Assembly: GCA_027486495.1 (NCBI GenBank)
Contig: JAIXOZ010000078.1
Coordinates: forward strand, 1-64,000
Origin: Comamonadaceae bacterium
GTDB lineage: Bacteria > Pseudomonadota > Gammaproteobacteria > Burkholderiales > Burkholderiaceae_C
Direction: 5' to 3'
Length of the DNA: 64,000 bases
The notes beneath the pieces are model-generated. The model was not told where the DNA came from and ran no database searches. It saw only the letters and a list, made by a program, of their open reading frames with translations. The stretch's first letter is position 1. Every line of letters begins with the position of its first letter. The translations under genes and the position numbers were made by a program. Positions 52,193 through 60,787 of the stretch are shown here, piece after piece.

Positions 52193-53383
52193 TCATTGGC
52201 TTGAAAAATGGTCCATGATGGCTTGCACGCCGCTGCCTTGCAGCGCCACGCCCGAAAGCTTCAGGCCCATTTCGCAGCCCGCCACGGTGGCGATCAGGGT
52301 CAGGTCGTTGCTGTCACCCAGGTGGCCTATCCGGAACATGCGGCCTTTGACTTTGCCAAGGCCCGTGCCCAGTGAGCAGTCAAAACGTTGGTGAATGACC
52401 TTGCGCACCGCGTCGGCGTCGATGCCTTCGGGGGTCATGACCCCAGTCAAGATGGGCGAGTAAACAGCCGGGTCGGCGCACTGGATGGGCAGGCCCCAGG
52501 CATTCACGGCCGCACGCACGCCAGCGGCCCAGCGTTGGTGCCGCGCAAAAACCTTGTCGAGGCCTTCGGCCAGCAGCATGTCGCAGGCCTCGCTGAGGCC
52601 GTAGAGCAAATTCGTGTTGGGTGTGGAGGGCCAGTAGCCGTTTTTGTTCATCTCGATCATCTCGCCCCAAGCCCAATAGCTGCGGGGCATGCCGCCTTTT
52701 TGGCTGACTTCGATGGCGCGCGGTGACAGGGCGTTGAAGCTGATGCCGGGCGGCAGCATCAAGCCTTTTTGTGAGCCGCTGATGGTCACGTCCACGCCCC
52801 ATTCGTCGTGCCGATAGTCGGCGCTGGCCAGGCCCGAGATGGTGTCGACCAAGAGCAAGGCCGGGTGTTTGGCGGCGTCCATGGCCCGACGCACGGCGGC
52901 GATGTCGCTGGTCACGCCGGTCGAGGTTTCGTTGTGCACCACGCAAACGGCCTTGATGCTGTGGCCCGTGTCGGCTTTCAGGCGTTGCTCGATCAGGTCG
53001 GCTTGCACGCCGTTGCGCCAGCCTTCCAGGCCAGGCAGGCTAATGACCTCTGATTTGAGTCCAAGTTGGTTGGCCAGTTTGTTCCACAAAAACGCAAAGT
53101 GCCCGGTTTCGTACATCAGCACATGGTCGCCCGCCTGGAGCACGTTGCTGAGCGCTGCCTCCCAAGCCCCCGTGCCGGAGGCGGGGTAGATCATGACCGG
53201 GTGGCGGGTTTTGAATATTTTTTGGACATCGGCCAGGACTTTCAGGCCCAGGGCACCGAACTCGGGACCACGGTGGTCGATGGTGGGCGAGCTGATGGCG
53301 CGCAAGATGCGGTCGGGTACGGGAGAAGGACCTGGAATTTGCAGGAAGTGGCGACCGGTGGGGTGAAAATTGGTGACGAGCAT
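52193..53383 (-). CDS. Serine-glyoxylate/alanine-glyoxylate-type aminotransferase (class V)
   Basis: A 396-aa class V PLP aminotransferase: FLQIPGPSPVPDRILRAISSPTIDHRGPEF at the N terminus, TGAWEAALSNVL near residue 70, VDTISGLASADYRHDEWGVDVTISGSQKGLMLPPG near residues 175-210 with the PLP Lys in GSQKG. It fits serine:glyoxylate aminotransferase (SgaA) of the serine cycle or photorespiration-like routes, giving hydroxypyruvate and glycine. The ATG at 53383 matches the family N terminus. It leads the - strand operon and is divergent from a GntR gene with paired operators. Confidence 0.85.
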   Translation of the reverse strand: MLVTNFHPTGRHFLQIPGPSPVPDRILRAISSPTIDHRGPEFGALGLKVLADVQKIFKTRHPVMIYPASGTGAWEAALSNVLQAGDHVLMYETGHFAFLWNKLANQLGLKSEVISLPGLEGWRNGVQADLIEQRLKADTGHSIKAVCVVHNETSTGVTSDIAAVRRAMDAAKHPALLLVDTISGLASADYRHDEWGVDVTISGSQKGLMLPPGISFNALSPRAIEVSQKGGMPRSYWAWGEMIEMNKNGYWPSTPNTNLLYGLSEACDMLLAEGLDKVFARHQRWAAGVRAAVNAWGLPIQCADPAVYSPILTGVMTPEGIDADAVRKVIHQRFDCSLGTGLGKVKGRMFRIGHLGDSNDLTLIATVAGCEMGLKLSGVALQGSGVQAIMDHFSSQ

Positions 53384-53411
53384 GGGTAATGAAGCCTTTC
53401 TAATGGTCTTA

Positions 53412-53490
53412 TTTTTTGTATTCAAAATACATTTGTCAAGGGCGTTTGCCCTAAAATTCTTTCTATCACAAGAATTTTTTGTATTCAAAA
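53412..53490. promoter_or_regulatory. Two operator-like repeats TTTTTTGTATTCAAAA
   Basis: The same 16-mer occurs at 53412-53427 and 53475-53490, starts 63 bases apart, about six helical turns. The first extends into the palindrome TGTATT-CAA-AATACA. FadR-subfamily GntR regulators often bind TTGTATACAA-like sites, and the second copy ends 7 bases before the GntR start, so autoregulation plus control of the divergent aminotransferase operon is likely. Confidence 0.7.
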
Positions 53491-53497
53491 CAAGCTC

Positions 53498-54223
53498 ATG
53501 GCCAAAGAACACCTGTCCATTGCCCGTCCCGTTTTGCACGAACAAGTGGCGCAGCGCCTGCGCCAAATGTTGGTGGAGGGTTTGATCCCGCCGGGGGGCA
53601 AACTCAATGAGCGCACCCTTTGCGAAGAGCTGAGCATCTCGCGCACACCCTTGCGCGAAGCCATCAAGATGCTGGCCGCAGAAGGCCTGGTGGAGTTGTT
53701 GCCCAACAGGGGTTCGGTGGCCGTTCAGCTGAGCGAGTCGGATGTGCGCCACACCTTTGAAGTGATGGCCGGTTTAGAAGGCCTGTCGGGTGAGTTGGCT
53801 GCGCAGCGCGTGACCGATGCCGAACTCAACGAAATCAAGGCCCTCCATTTCGAGATGATGGCCGCCTACACACGGCGTGACTTGTCGGCCTATTACCAAG
53901 TCAATGCGGCGATTCACCACAGTTTCAACGCGGCGGCCAAGAATCCGGTGCTGACGGCCACTTACAACCAAGTCAACGCCCGCTTGCAGGCGCTGCGCTT
54001 TCGTTCCAACCAAGACGGTGACAAGTGGAAGAGGGCCGTGGACGAGCACATCGCGATGGTGCAGGCACTGGAGGCCCGCGACGCTGCAGCCTTGCGCCAG
54101 GTGCTCATGCACCACTTGGACAACAAGCGCAACGTGGTGATTGAGCAGCTGCGCAGCGCCCAAAATGCCCCCATCAGCGACAACCACACATCGCCATCCC
54201 TCACAGAAGGACACGCCCCATGA
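53498..54223 (+). CDS. GntR-family regulator, FadR/FCD type
   Basis: A 241-aa regulator: winged helix-turn-helix (QVAQRLRQMLVEGLIPPGGKLNERTLCEELSISRTPLREAIKML, about residues 12-55) and an all-helical FCD domain (AGLEGLSGELAAQRV, HHSFNAAAKNPVL, DEHIAMVQALEARDAAALRQVLMHHL) with the usual metal-binding His residues. It is coupled by an ATGA overlap to the FAD/Fe-S dehydrogenase, so it probably senses a hydroxy- or dicarboxylic acid. Confidence 0.9.
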   Translation: MAKEHLSIARPVLHEQVAQRLRQMLVEGLIPPGGKLNERTLCEELSISRTPLREAIKMLAAEGLVELLPNRGSVAVQLSESDVRHTFEVMAGLEGLSGELAAQRVTDAELNEIKALHFEMMAAYTRRDLSAYYQVNAAIHHSFNAAAKNPVLTATYNQVNARLQALRFRSNQDGDKWKRAVDEHIAMVQALEARDAAALRQVLMHHLDNKRNVVIEQLRSAQNAPISDNHTSPSLTEGHAP

Positions 54224-57200
54224 ACGCCCCTTTGCCGATCGATTTGTCCCAATCCTTGCCCGACCATGCCTACGACAAGGTCGCGCACATCAGCAACGAG
54301 GTGGCCGGGCTGCTCGCCAAGCGCTTGCGCTCGGATACCCGGGGTGAGGTCTTGTTTTCTGCGGCTGACCGGGGCCGATACGCCACTGATGCATCGATTT
54401 ATCAGCAAATGCCTGTAGGCGTTTTTGTGCCGCGTGACGAAGCCGACGTGCGCGTTGCGCTGGACATTTGCCGTGATTTGGGCGTGCCCATCGTGCCGCG
54501 CGGCGGCGGCACCAGCCAATGTGGCCAGACGGTGGGCGCGGGTTTGGTCATTGATCACTCCAAACACATGCGCAAGATCATGTCGGTGGACGCTGAGCAG
54601 CGCACCGCCACAGTGGAGCCAGGCCTGGTGCTGGACCACCTGAACGCAGCCCTCAAAACGCATGGACTTTGGTACCCGGTGGACGTGTCCACCAGCGCGC
54701 AGGCCACGCTGGGCGGCATGGCGGGCAACAACTCGTGTGGCAGTCGATCCATTGCTTACGGCAACATGGTGCACAACGTGCTGGGGGCTGAGGCGTGGTT
54801 GGCCGATGGCAGTTTGCTCACATTTGGCGCCTATGAAAAAGCCCAAGGCCGCGCTCGTCAGATTGGTGACTTTGTGCGCGATTTGGCGCAGCAGCACGCC
54901 CCTGAGATGGACGCCCACTGGCCCAAAGTGTTGCGCCGCGTGGCCGGTTACAACCTGGACATTTTCCGCAACCAAAACGAGCGGCCTTACACGGCGGATG
55001 GCTCGGTCAACCTGGCGCATTTGCTCATTGGCAGCGAGGGCACGCTGGCCCTCACGCGTTCGCTGACTTTGCGCCTGGCCGAGTTGCCACGCGCCAAGGT
55101 GCTGGGCGTGGTGAACTTCCCGAGCTTTTACCAGGCCATGGATTCGGCCCAGCACATCGTCAAACTGGGGCAGGGCATGCCGGTGGGGCACTTGTCGGCC
55201 GTCGAGCTGGTGGACCGCACCATGATCGAGCTGTCTTTGCAAAACCCGGCTTTTGCGCCCACCATCCGCACCGCTTTGTCGCCGCACATCAACGGCGGCA
55301 TGCCCGAGGCGGTGTTGTTGGTGGAGTTTTCCGGGCCGTGCAAGGCCCACATCGCGCACAAGATCAAGGAGTTGGTGGAGCTCATGGGCGACTTGGGCCT
55401 GCCCGGCAGCGTGGTCGAGATGGTGGACGATGCGCCGCAAAAAAACCTGTGGGAAGTGCGCAAAGCGGGCCTCAACATCATGATGAGCCTGCGCGGCGAT
55501 GGCAAACCAGTGAGTTTCATTGAGGACTGCGCCGTGCCTTTGGAGAGTCTGGCCGAGTACACCGATGCCTTGACCGGCGTGTTTCGCAAATACGGCAGCC
55601 GAGGCACTTGGTACGCCCACGCCTCGGTGGGCACCTTGCATGTGCGGCCGATTTTGGACATGCGCCGCGATGGGGCGAGCAAAATGCGCGCCATTGCCGA
55701 AGAGGCCAGCGAACTGGTACGCCGCTACAAAGGCGCTTTCAGTGGCGAGCATGGCGACGGCCTGTGCCGGGGCGAGTGGATCGGTTGGCAGTTTGGCCCG
55801 CGCATCAGCGAGGCCTTTGCACAGATCAAGCAGCAGATGGACCCGCAGCAACTGCTGTGCCCCCAGCGCATCGTCAACCCGCCCAAAATGGACGACACCA
55901 CGCTGATGCGTTTTCCGCCCAGCTACAAGGTGGTGCCCATCCGCACCGCGCTGGACTGGAGCGCCTGGAACGTGCAAAACGACCCGGTCACCGAGCAAAC
56001 CAGCGCCCCAGGCACCGGCGGTGACCCGGCCCAGGGCCTGGCCAAGGCGGTGGAGATGTGCAACAACAACGGCCATTGCCGCAAGTTCGATGCAGGCACC
56101 ATGTGCCCCAGCTACCGGGTGACCCGCGACGAGAAACACCTGACGCGTGGCCGCGCCAACACTTTGCGTCTGGCCTTGAGCGGCCAGATCGAAGGCCTGG
56201 CGGGCGAAGACGCTTTGAGCAGCGAAGCTGTGCGCGAGGCCATGGACCTGTGCGTGGGCTGCAAAGGCTGCAAGCGCGATTGCCCCACCGGGGTGGACAT
56301 GGCCAAGATGAAGGTTGAGTTTTTGCAGCACTACAAGGCCAAGCATGGTCACACGCTGCAAGACAAATTAGTCGCCAATTTGCCCGACTATGCCCGCTGG
56401 GCGGCGCGCCTGGCCCCGGTCTTGAACCTGCGCAACCGCATGCCTTTGCTGGCCACGTTGACGGAAAAGCTCTTGGGCCTGTCGGCCAAGCGCAGCTTAC
56501 CCGAGTGGCAGATGCGTCACTTCTTCAACACCTCGCCTAGCGCTGCACAAGCCACCGCCACCCGTGCCGAGGTGTTGGCCTCCACGCATGGCGTGGTCTT
56601 GTTTGTGGACACCTTCAACGGCTACTTGGAGTCGGCCAACGCGCATGCTGCCGTGAAGGTCCTGCAGGCGGCCGGTTACACGGTGCATGTGGCCACCAAG
56701 CTGCAGGGCGATGGACAGCACTTGTGCTGTGGCCGCACTTTTCTTGCCAGCGGCATGGTGGACAAAGCCCGCGAAAAGGCCAGCGAGGTGGTGCAAAGCC
56801 TGCTGCCTTTTGCCGAAAAAGGTCTGTCCATCGTGGGCTTGGAGCCTTCATGCCTGCTCACGCTGCGCGACGAAATGCTGGTCATGGGCTTGGGTGACGG
56901 CGCGCAACGCATCGCCGGGCAAGCCTTGTTGTTCGAGGAATTTTTGGCCCGCGAAGCCCAGGCGGGGCAGCTGGATGGGCTCAAGGCGCAAATCGCCCCG
57001 GTAGAGCGGCCGGTCTTGCTGCACGGGCATTGCCACCAAAAAGCCTTTGACGCGGTGTCGCCCGTGATGGAAGTCTTGCGCTGGATTCCGGGGGCCAAGC
57101 CGCAGCTGATCGAGAGCAGTTGCTGCGGCATGGCGGGCAGCTTTGGTTACGAGGCCAGCCACTACGAGATGTCGATGCAAATGGCCGAATTGAGCTTGCT

Positions 57201-57333
57201 GCCCGCCGTGCGCGCCCAAGCCGACGCGATCGTGGTGGCCGACGGCACCAGCTGCCGCCACCAAATCCACGACGGTGCTGGGCGTGAGGCGGTGCACCTG
57301 AGCCAGTTGCTGGCGGGTTTGTTGCCGAAGTAA
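54220..57333 (+). CDS. ydiJ: YdiJ-type FAD/[4Fe-4S] oxidoreductase (D-2-hydroxyacid dehydrogenase family)
   Basis: A 1037-aa fusion enzyme, close to the E. coli YdiJ length (about 1018). The N-terminal FAD_binding_4 domain (VPRGGGTSQCGQTVGAGLVID near residue 90) is followed by an FAD-oxidase C domain (EHGDGLCRGEW near 510). Two Fe-S clusters follow (CNNNGHCRKFDAGTMCP near 615; CVGCKGCKRDCP near 680), then two CCG domains (LCCGRTFLASGMVDKA; SCCGMAGSFGYEASHYEMS). YdiJ is reported as a D-2-hydroxyglutarate dehydrogenase; a D-lactate or glycolate substrate is also possible. Confidence 0.9.
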   Translation: MNAPLPIDLSQSLPDHAYDKVAHISNEVAGLLAKRLRSDTRGEVLFSAADRGRYATDASIYQQMPVGVFVPRDEADVRVALDICRDLGVPIVPRGGGTSQCGQTVGAGLVIDHSKHMRKIMSVDAEQRTATVEPGLVLDHLNAALKTHGLWYPVDVSTSAQATLGGMAGNNSCGSRSIAYGNMVHNVLGAEAWLADGSLLTFGAYEKAQGRARQIGDFVRDLAQQHAPEMDAHWPKVLRRVAGYNLDIFRNQNERPYTADGSVNLAHLLIGSEGTLALTRSLTLRLAELPRAKVLGVVNFPSFYQAMDSAQHIVKLGQGMPVGHLSAVELVDRTMIELSLQNPAFAPTIRTALSPHINGGMPEAVLLVEFSGPCKAHIAHKIKELVELMGDLGLPGSVVEMVDDAPQKNLWEVRKAGLNIMMSLRGDGKPVSFIEDCAVPLESLAEYTDALTGVFRKYGSRGTWYAHASVGTLHVRPILDMRRDGASKMRAIAEEASELVRRYKGAFSGEHGDGLCRGEWIGWQFGPRISEAFAQIKQQMDPQQLLCPQRIVNPPKMDDTTLMRFPPSYKVVPIRTALDWSAWNVQNDPVTEQTSAPGTGGDPAQGLAKAVEMCNNNGHCRKFDAGTMCPSYRVTRDEKHLTRGRANTLRLALSGQIEGLAGEDALSSEAVREAMDLCVGCKGCKRDCPTGVDMAKMKVEFLQHYKAKHGHTLQDKLVANLPDYARWAARLAPVLNLRNRMPLLATLTEKLLGLSAKRSLPEWQMRHFFNTSPSAAQATATRAEVLASTHGVVLFVDTFNGYLESANAHAAVKVLQAAGYTVHVATKLQGDGQHLCCGRTFLASGMVDKAREKASEVVQSLLPFAEKGLSIVGLEPSCLLTLRDEMLVMGLGDGAQRIAGQALLFEEFLAREAQAGQLDGLKAQIAPVERPVLLHGHCHQKAFDAVSPVMEVLRWIPGAKPQLIESSCCGMAGSFGYEASHYEMSMQMAELSLLPAVRAQADAIVVADGTSCRHQIHDGAGREAVHLSQLLAGLLPK

Positions 57334-57344
57334 CGAGCCCCATG

Positions 57345-57690
57345 GGATACAACCTTCTTCGCATCAAAACCGCCCACCAGCAAGCCTTGGCGCTGCACAG
57401 CTTTCGTGCGGGCACGAAAAGCAGCGCTGGGTATTGATCAACCGTATCCGAGGGCTGTTGGCCGAGTTTGGGCTGGGTTTTCCGCTAATCCTTGAGTCTT
57501 TGAGCCAAGCCACTGAGGGTGCGTTGGGGGGGCAGCCGCAACGGGTTGCCTGATGTAGCGCGCATGGCACTACAGGAGTCGCTTGAGCACAGACAGAAGC
57601 TGAAGGAAAAAATGCGCTGTTGCGAGCAAGGCATCCATGAACACGTTCGGCATGTGCCACCAGGATCGGCATTCAGTCTGTGGAGCAAAT
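57345..57690 (+). mobile_element. IS110-family transposase remnant
   Basis: Fragments typical of IS110 transposases appear in shifting frames: RIKTAHQQALALHSFRAG, then after a shift GHEKQRWVLINRIRGLLAEFGLGFP, then further on LPDVARMALQESLEHRQKLKEKM. Several frameshifts and stops make it inactive. Neither element end nor the catalytic DEDD start or Ser domain is seen. The rest of 57334-57809 holds nothing else. Confidence 0.7.
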
Positions 57691-57809
57691 CCTTGTTTAA
57701 AGACCGCTTGGCCAAAGGATGGCGGTTGAACCTTCTGGGCCAGATCGAGTGACGACAGTCACTGACACCTTCAATCTGCCATGAGCCCGGCTAAATGGGT
57801 CCGGGGCGC

Positions 57810-58133
57810 TCAAAAACTCACACGCCCGCGCCACATGTCGCGGTACATCACCCAGTCGCCCATGAAGCTGTAGAGCGGGCGCTTGAAGCTGGCGGGCTTG
57901 TTTTTCTCGAACACAAAATGCCCGATCCAGGCGCAGCCATAGCCGCACAGCAAGGCAAATAAAAAATACTGGGGTTTGCCCGTGATGGCCAAAAGGCCCA
58001 AACACATCAGGCTCAAAGTGCTGCCCACAAAATGCATGCGCCGGCAAGTCCGATCGCTGTGCTCACTCAGGTAAAAGGGGTAGAACTCGGCAAAGCTGGC
58101 GTGCCGGTGTGCAGGTGTTTGATCGGGGTTCAT
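57810..58133 (-). CDS. Mpo1-like (DUF962) membrane protein
   Basis: A 107-aa protein: FAEFYPFYLSEHSDRTCRRMHFVGS, hydrophobic segments at about 36-52 and 55-75, and WIGHFVFEKNKPASFKRPLYSF, the conserved His/NKP pattern of the DUF962 family. The yeast member Mpo1 is a 2-hydroxy fatty acid dioxygenase using Fe(II). It follows the P450 gene by 18 bases and is probably cotranscribed. Confidence 0.82.
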   Translation of the reverse strand: MNPDQTPAHRHASFAEFYPFYLSEHSDRTCRRMHFVGSTLSLMCLGLLAITGKPQYFLFALLCGYGCAWIGHFVFEKNKPASFKRPLYSFMGDWVMYRDMWRGRVSF

Positions 58134-58151
58134 GGCTTGACTCCTTGTGGC

Positions 58152-59492
58152 TTATCGGATCGAAAACGGTGCGTGCAAAAAGCCGCGAAACCGAGCCCGG
58201 CCGCCACGCTGGGGCGCTTGGGTGAGCTGGTAATCGGGAAAGCGCTGCAAAAAACGGCCGATGGCGATGCGGCCTTCCAACCGCGCCAGGCTCAGGCCCG
58301 CGCACTGGTGCACCCCAAAGCCAAAGGCCAAGTGCTTGTTGCCGGTGCGGCGCAGATCCAGTTGTTCGGGGTTCTCGTACACCGCTGGGTCACGATTGGC
58401 CGCGCCGATGCACAGCGTCACCAAGGCCCCTGCGGGTAGATGGAGGCCGTTGACCTGGGTGGCCTGCAGGGCGCGGCGGTTGCTCAGTTGGTTGGACGAT
58501 TCAAAGCGCAAAAACTCGTCAACCGCCAAGCCCAGTACCTGCTCCCGCTCTTCGTCGGTGGCGACTTGTTTCAAGTCGGCCTGGAGTTGTTTGCGCTGCT
58601 CGGGCCACTCCTGCAGACTGATGAGCGCGTTGCCGATCAGGTTGGTGGTGGTTTCGTGCCCGGCGTTGAGCAGGAACACGCAGTTTTGCAGCAGCTCGAC
58701 TTCGCTCAGGGCGTCGCCACCATTTCCCTCGTTTCCCTCTCCCTGGATCAGCCGGGTCAGCACATCGTGCTCTGGGTCGCCCGGGCGCTGGCGGCGCTGC
58801 GCCACCAACTCGCGCAGGTAGGCCAGAAATTCGGTCACGCTGCTATTGCCCAGCGCTTCTTGTTCAGGGCTCAGGGCTGGCTCCAGTGCCCCCAAAATGG
58901 CCAGCGACCAGCCGCGCAGCGGTTCGCGCTCAGCGTGCGGCACGCCCAGCAGGTTGCCGATGATCTCGACTGGAATGGCTGAGGCAAAGTCCTCGATCAG
59001 GTCGCCGCCGCCTTGGGCCTCGATCTTGTCCAGCAGGCTGTCCACCAAGGTCACAAGGCCGGGCTCCATGGCCTCAATGGCGCGGCGGGTGAGGGCACCC
59101 ATGATGAGGCGGCGCACCCGGGTGTGCAGCGGCGGATCGTTGAAGACCAGGCTGTTGGTGTGGTGCTCAAACAGCGGTGCCATGCCACCCGCTGTGGCCA
59201 ATGGCGGCTGGTTGAAGGGGGCGTGGTTGTATTTGGGTCCGAACTCGACTTGCTTGTCAGAGCTGAAGACCTTGGCATCGCGGTACACCGCCACCAGATC
59301 GGCGTGACGCGTGAGGAAGTAAGAGCCATCGGGCATGCGCTTGCAGGGCTCGGCTTGGCGCAGCGCGGCGTACACAGGATAAGGGTTGTCCAGAAAATCG
59401 CGCGGCAAGGCCCGCAGGTCCAGCGAGCGGGCGATGATCTGGGCCCTTTCAGCCGACAAGGTTGGGGTGATGTGGGCAGTCAGTGTGGTCAT
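58152..59492 (-). CDS. Cytochrome P450
   Basis: A 446-aa soluble bacterial P450: I-helix AGHETTTNLIG near residue 245, K-helix ExxR in DEFLRFESS, and the haem-binding loop FGFGVHQCAG near residue 355 with the Cys thiolate. The ATG at 59492 is used; an upstream in-frame start is less likely. No ferredoxin or reductase gene is nearby, so it relies on partners elsewhere. It lies in a run with a hydrolase and the Mpo1-like gene. Confidence 0.93.
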   Translation of the reverse strand: MTTLTAHITPTLSAERAQIIARSLDLRALPRDFLDNPYPVYAALRQAEPCKRMPDGSYFLTRHADLVAVYRDAKVFSSDKQVEFGPKYNHAPFNQPPLATAGGMAPLFEHHTNSLVFNDPPLHTRVRRLIMGALTRRAIEAMEPGLVTLVDSLLDKIEAQGGGDLIEDFASAIPVEIIGNLLGVPHAEREPLRGWSLAILGALEPALSPEQEALGNSSVTEFLAYLRELVAQRRQRPGDPEHDVLTRLIQGEGNEGNGGDALSEVELLQNCVFLLNAGHETTTNLIGNALISLQEWPEQRKQLQADLKQVATDEEREQVLGLAVDEFLRFESSNQLSNRRALQATQVNGLHLPAGALVTLCIGAANRDPAVYENPEQLDLRRTGNKHLAFGFGVHQCAGLSLARLEGRIAIGRFLQRFPDYQLTQAPQRGGRARFRGFLHAPFSIR

Positions 59493-59532
59493 GTTGTAGG
59501 AGCGCAACCCTGTTCGCAAAGGGTCTTCATGC

Positions 59533-60351
59533 TCAGATTTTCAAAAAGCCCTTGAGCGCCTGCAACACGCCTTCGGGTGCTTCGGTCATGAGCGAATGGC
59601 CTGCGGGCAGCTTCACCACTTGTGGCTGCTTGCACAGATCGATCAAGCTTTGCGCCGCTTTCGGTGGCGTCATTTGGTCGGCGTTGCCCAGCACAAACAG
59701 GGTGGGGCAGGTGATCTGGGGCATGGCAGCCTCGGCACCACGGTAGTCGTCGCAGGCTTTGAAGCCGGTGTGGAACACGTTGACCTGAGTGTTGCTGGCC
59801 AGCACGCGGCGCATGAGCGCTTTGCTGCCGCCATACAACCAAGTGCCGGGCCCCAGGGCCGAAGGCGGTGGTGCCAACGTCGAATGCGAGAAGCTGTTGA
59901 CCATGTCAATCGCTTTGAACGGGGCGCTGACCGACAGATCGAGCAGGGCGGGCGACACGCGCATGGGGTAGGCCGTTCCCACCATCACCAGGTGGCTCAC
60001 GCGGGCTGGGTGCGCCACTGCATCGCGGGCGGTGGCTTCGAGGGCAATGAGCGAGCCAAAGCTGTGGCCGATCAGTGCGGCTTTTTCGATCTTTAGCGCA
60101 TCGAGCAGCGCGATGACGGTGTCGGCCGCTTCTTCCACGCTTTGCGGCGGTGTGCCTTCGCTTTTGCAGTGCCCGGGCAGGTCAATGGCCAGCACGTTCC
60201 AGCCGTGGTGCGCCAGATAACGGGTTTGCAAAATCCAGACGCTGTGGTCGTTGAGCACGCCGTGGATGAACACGGCGGTGGGTTGCGCAGGGTTGAAGGG
60301 CTTGCCGCCGGTGTAGGCGTAGAGCGTGTGGGTGGGCAATGGAATGTGCAT
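59533..60351 (-). CDS. Alpha/beta hydrolase
   Basis: A 272-aa alpha/beta-hydrolase: oxyanion-side VFIHGVLNDHSVW near residue 30, nucleophile elbow GHSFGSL near residue 95, acid LGNADQMTPP near 218 and His in PAGHSLMTEAPEG near 253. No signal peptide; substrate unknown. It is transcribed between the GNAT and P450 genes. Confidence 0.88.
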   Translation of the reverse strand: MHIPLPTHTLYAYTGGKPFNPAQPTAVFIHGVLNDHSVWILQTRYLAHHGWNVLAIDLPGHCKSEGTPPQSVEEAADTVIALLDALKIEKAALIGHSFGSLIALEATARDAVAHPARVSHLVMVGTAYPMRVSPALLDLSVSAPFKAIDMVNSFSHSTLAPPPSALGPGTWLYGGSKALMRRVLASNTQVNVFHTGFKACDDYRGAEAAMPQITCPTLFVLGNADQMTPPKAAQSLIDLCKQPQVVKLPAGHSLMTEAPEGVLQALKGFLKI

Positions 60352-60364
60352 GGTGGGTGGAAGT

Positions 60365-60784
60365 TCAAAGGTCCGGGATCAGGCGTTTGCCCATGCTGAC
60401 GACCTGGTCGTCGCGGTAACCCAGCGATTCGTAAAAAGCCAGTACTTGGGAATTGCTGGCACGCACTTGCAAATTGATTTTGGGGCAGCCCGAGGCCAGC
60501 AACAGGGCTTCGCCGTGCTGCATCATGGCCTTGGCGTGACCTTGTCTTTGGTGGTCAGGCGAGACGGCCAGGTAGTTCACCCAGCCGCGATGGCCTTCAT
60601 AACCAAACATGGCGCTGGCCATCAAGCGGCCTTGCACTTCGCCCACCAAAAACAGATCGGGGCGCACTTGCAACTTGCGGGCGATGTCTTTGTAGGGATC
60701 GTTCCAGGGGCGGGTCAAGTCGCAGGCTTGCCACAAGGCCACCACGGCGGCTTCGTCTGAAGTTTGGTAGGCGCGGATGTGCAT
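60365..60784 (-). CDS. GNAT-family N-acetyltransferase (YpeA-like)
   Basis: A 139-aa acetyltransferase: start MHIRAYQTSDEAAVVALWQAC, acetyl-CoA loop YLAVSPDHQRQGHAKAMMQHGE near residues 70-92, and VRASNSQVLAFYESLGYRDD. It closely resembles the YpeA family of unknown substrate. It lies 4 bases after the metY-like gene. Confidence 0.87.
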   Translation of the reverse strand: MHIRAYQTSDEAAVVALWQACDLTRPWNDPYKDIARKLQVRPDLFLVGEVQGRLMASAMFGYEGHRGWVNYLAVSPDHQRQGHAKAMMQHGEALLLASGCPKINLQVRASNSQVLAFYESLGYRDDQVVSMGKRLIPDL

Positions 60785-60787
60785 GAA

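Noticed and set aside
53962-56361. 799-aa open frame on the - strand
   Set aside because: Antisense shadow of the ydiJ-type gene; high GC at third codon positions creates long antisense frames. No domain features.
57334-57809. Functional small protein genes after ydiJ
   Set aside because: The short open frames are pieces of a frameshifted IS110 transposase.
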